From positions 1 through 5,740 of the forward strand of contig DATHSN010000422.1 in assembly GCA_035464115.1 (NCBI GenBank): a stretch of DNA of 5,740 bases, written 5' to 3'. Numbering within the stretch: the first letter of the stretch is position 1; each line of letters begins with the position of its first letter. Positions 4,572 to 5,740 of this stretch are shown here, in pieces. The notes beneath the pieces were generated by a model, which saw only the letters and a list, made by a program, of their open reading frames with translations, searched no databases and was not told where the DNA came from. The stretch is from DATHSN01 sp035464115. Lineage in GTDB: Bacteria > Actinomycetota > Acidimicrobiia > Acidimicrobiales > SKKL01. Position numbers and translations under genes: made by a program.

Positions 4572-5740
4572 CCGAACGAGCCCGCGTGGGCATCAACCTG
4601 CTCTGGCTGGTGCCGGGCGTGGTGGGCGGGTCCGAGGTCGCCACCACCACCGTCCTCGAGGGGCTCGCCGCCGACCCGCCACCCGACCTCGAGCACGTGC
4701 TGTTCGTCCTCGCGCCCTTCGCCGCCGCCCGCCCCGACCTCGTCGAGCGGTTCGAGACCGTGGTGCTGCCCCAGACCGGACGGGTCAAGGGCGTCCGGGT
4801 CGCAGCCGAGCAGACCTGGCTCCCCGCGCAGCTCCGCCGTCGGCACATCGACGTCGTCCACCACGCCGGCGGCACCATGCCTCTGGCGTCCGCCTTCGGC
4901 GCCCGGCAGCCCCTGGCGTCCGCCTCCGGCGCCCGGCGGCGCACCGCCTCGCCGTCCGCCTCCGGCGCCCGGCGGCGCACCGTGGTCACCCTCCACGACC
5001 TGCAGCCGTTCGATCTCCCGGCCCACTTCCACCCGGCCAAGCGGGCGTGGCTGCGAGCGGTGGTCCCCGCCTCGCTGCGGGCCGCCGACGTGGTCGTCAC
5101 CCCCAGCGCCTGGGTGCGCGGCACGGTCATCGACCGCTACGGCCTGGACCCGGAGCGGATCCACGTGGTCCACCACGGGCTGCCGCCCGTGCCCGAGCCC
5201 ACCGGTGCCGCCACGCTGCGCCGCCGCTACGACCTCCCGGGGCGCATCGTCGTGTACCCGGCCATCACCTATCCCCACAAGGACCACGTCACCCTCGTGC
5301 GGGCGTTCGCCGCGCTCGTCGCCGACCACGACGACCTCACCCTGGTGCTCACCCACCGCGCCGAGCAGGCCGAGGGCGAGGTGCGCGCCGAGATCGACCG
5401 CCTCGGCATCGGGCACCGCGTCCGCCGCACCGGGCGCATCCCGTTCCCCGACGTCGCCGGCCTGGTCGCGCTCGCCGACGTGCTCGCGTTCCCCTCGCGC
5501 TACGAGGGCTTCGGGCTGCCCGTGCTCGAGGCCATGGCCAGCGGCACGCCCGTGGTGGCCGCCGACGCCACCGCCCTGCCCGAGGTCATCGGCGACGGTG
5601 GCCGCCTGGTGCCGCCAGGTGCCGTCGACGCCTGGGCCGCCGCCCTCGCCGCGGTGCTCGACGACCCCGCCGAGGCAGCCCGGTTGTCCGCCGCGGGCCG
5701 GCGCCGCGCCGCCCGGTTCACCGCCGCCGCCAGCGCGGCG
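4568..5740 (+). CDS. Family 4 glycosyltransferase with internal repeat insertion, 3' partial
   Basis: The ATG at 4568 overlaps the preceding TGA (ATGA, 4568-4571), the usual mark of translational coupling. The frame then stays open for 391 codons to the right edge. The protein is a second GT4 enzyme. VGINLLWLVPGVVGGSE (7-23) holds the N-terminal Gly-Gly loop, DVVHHAGGTMP (95-105) and TLHDLQPFDLP (141-151) belong to the acceptor domain, and VYPAITYPHKDH (229-240) carries the donor-site Lys237. FPSRYEGFGLPVLEAMASGTPVV (308-330) has an intact E313-x7-E321. Only the extreme C-terminus should be missing. Residues 105-138 are an unusual low-complexity insert made of three related units (PLASAFGARQ, PLASASGARRRT, ASPSASGARRRT) between the HHAGGT loop and the HD motif. 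A weak gagagg at 4552-4557 could serve as the ribosome site. The minus-strand frames opposite this gene are shadows. Substrates are unknown; sharing an operon with the previous gene suggests consecutive transfers in one pathway. Confidence 0.88.
   Translation, partial: MTERARVGINLLWLVPGVVGGSEVATTTVLEGLAADPPPDLEHVLFVLAPFAAARPDLVERFETVVLPQTGRVKGVRVAAEQTWLPAQLRRRHIDVVHHAGGTMPLASAFGARQPLASASGARRRTASPSASGARRRTVVTLHDLQPFDLPAHFHPAKRAWLRAVVPASLRAADVVVTPSAWVRGTVIDRYGLDPERIHVVHHGLPPVPEPTGAATLRRRYDLPGRIVVYPAITYPHKDHVTLVRAFAALVADHDDLTLVLTHRAEQAEGEVRAEIDRLGIGHRVRRTGRIPFPDVAGLVALADVLAFPSRYEGFGLPVLEAMASGTPVVAADATALPEVIGDGGRLVPPGAVDAWAAALAAVLDDPAEAARLSAAGRRRAARFTAAASAA
4881..4982 (+). repeat. Three-unit in-frame tandem repeat with hairpin-forming units
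   Basis: Bases 4918-4946 and 4954-4982 are identical over 29 positions. A diverged first unit begins at 4888. The spacing is 30 and then 36 bases, both multiples of three, so the frame is kept. Each of the two identical units contains cgcctccgg and ccggcggcg around the 3-base loop cgc (4921-4941 and 4957-4977), a 9-bp stem with one mismatch. The repeat encodes residues 105-138 of the second GT4 enzyme. Replication slippage or insertion of a small palindromic element would both explain it. Confidence 0.85.

Noticed and set aside
4881..4982. CRISPR-like array
   Set aside because: There are only three units, the gaps between the repeats are at most 7 bases, and the repeat is translated in frame inside a gene. 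It is a tandem coding repeat.
4547..5416. Minus-strand open frame with a PPGAGGGR-type repeat
   Set aside because: The repeat is only the antisense reading of the GT4 minisatellite. The plus strand encodes all glycosyltransferase motifs here.

Overview
The window is about three-quarters G+C, with third codon positions almost entirely G or C and several GTG starts. It reads as a high-GC actinobacterial chromosome. An Acidimicrobiia-like lineage is possible, but the sequence alone cannot fix this. Every gene seen belongs to nucleotide-sugar or cell-surface glycan synthesis.

Layout. (1) 3-884, plus strand: the 3' part of a UDP-glucuronate decarboxylase-type sugar-nucleotide enzyme. The gene is split by an intein whose C-terminal half, including a LAGLIDADG homing-endonuclease motif, fills 3-467. 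The reading frame runs off the left edge. (2) 885-1005: a short gap between convergent genes that holds a nested inverted repeat, probably a bidirectional terminator or a REP-like element. (3) 1006-2259 and 2273-3340, minus strand: a two-gene operon with the epimerase first and a WbuB/WcaI-type glycosyltransferase 13 bases behind it. The epimerase is an extended SDR resembling CDP-paratose 2-epimerase, with Phe in place of the catalytic Tyr. (4) 3341-3470: a divergent, nearly pure G+C intergenic region with a strong hairpin. (5) 3471-4571 and 4568-5740, plus strand: two GT4 glycosyltransferases joined by an ATGA stop/start overlap. The second runs off the right edge and carries an in-frame, hairpin-forming tandem repeat just before its conserved HD motif.

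Together the genes suggest a locus that makes activated sugars (UDP-xylose, plus an unknown product of the epimerase) and transfers sugars to a surface polysaccharide or lipid-linked glycan. The final structure and the donor sugars cannot be read from this window. The three most notable points are the intein in the decarboxylase gene, the Tyr-to-Phe epimerase and the repeat expansion in the last glycosyltransferase.
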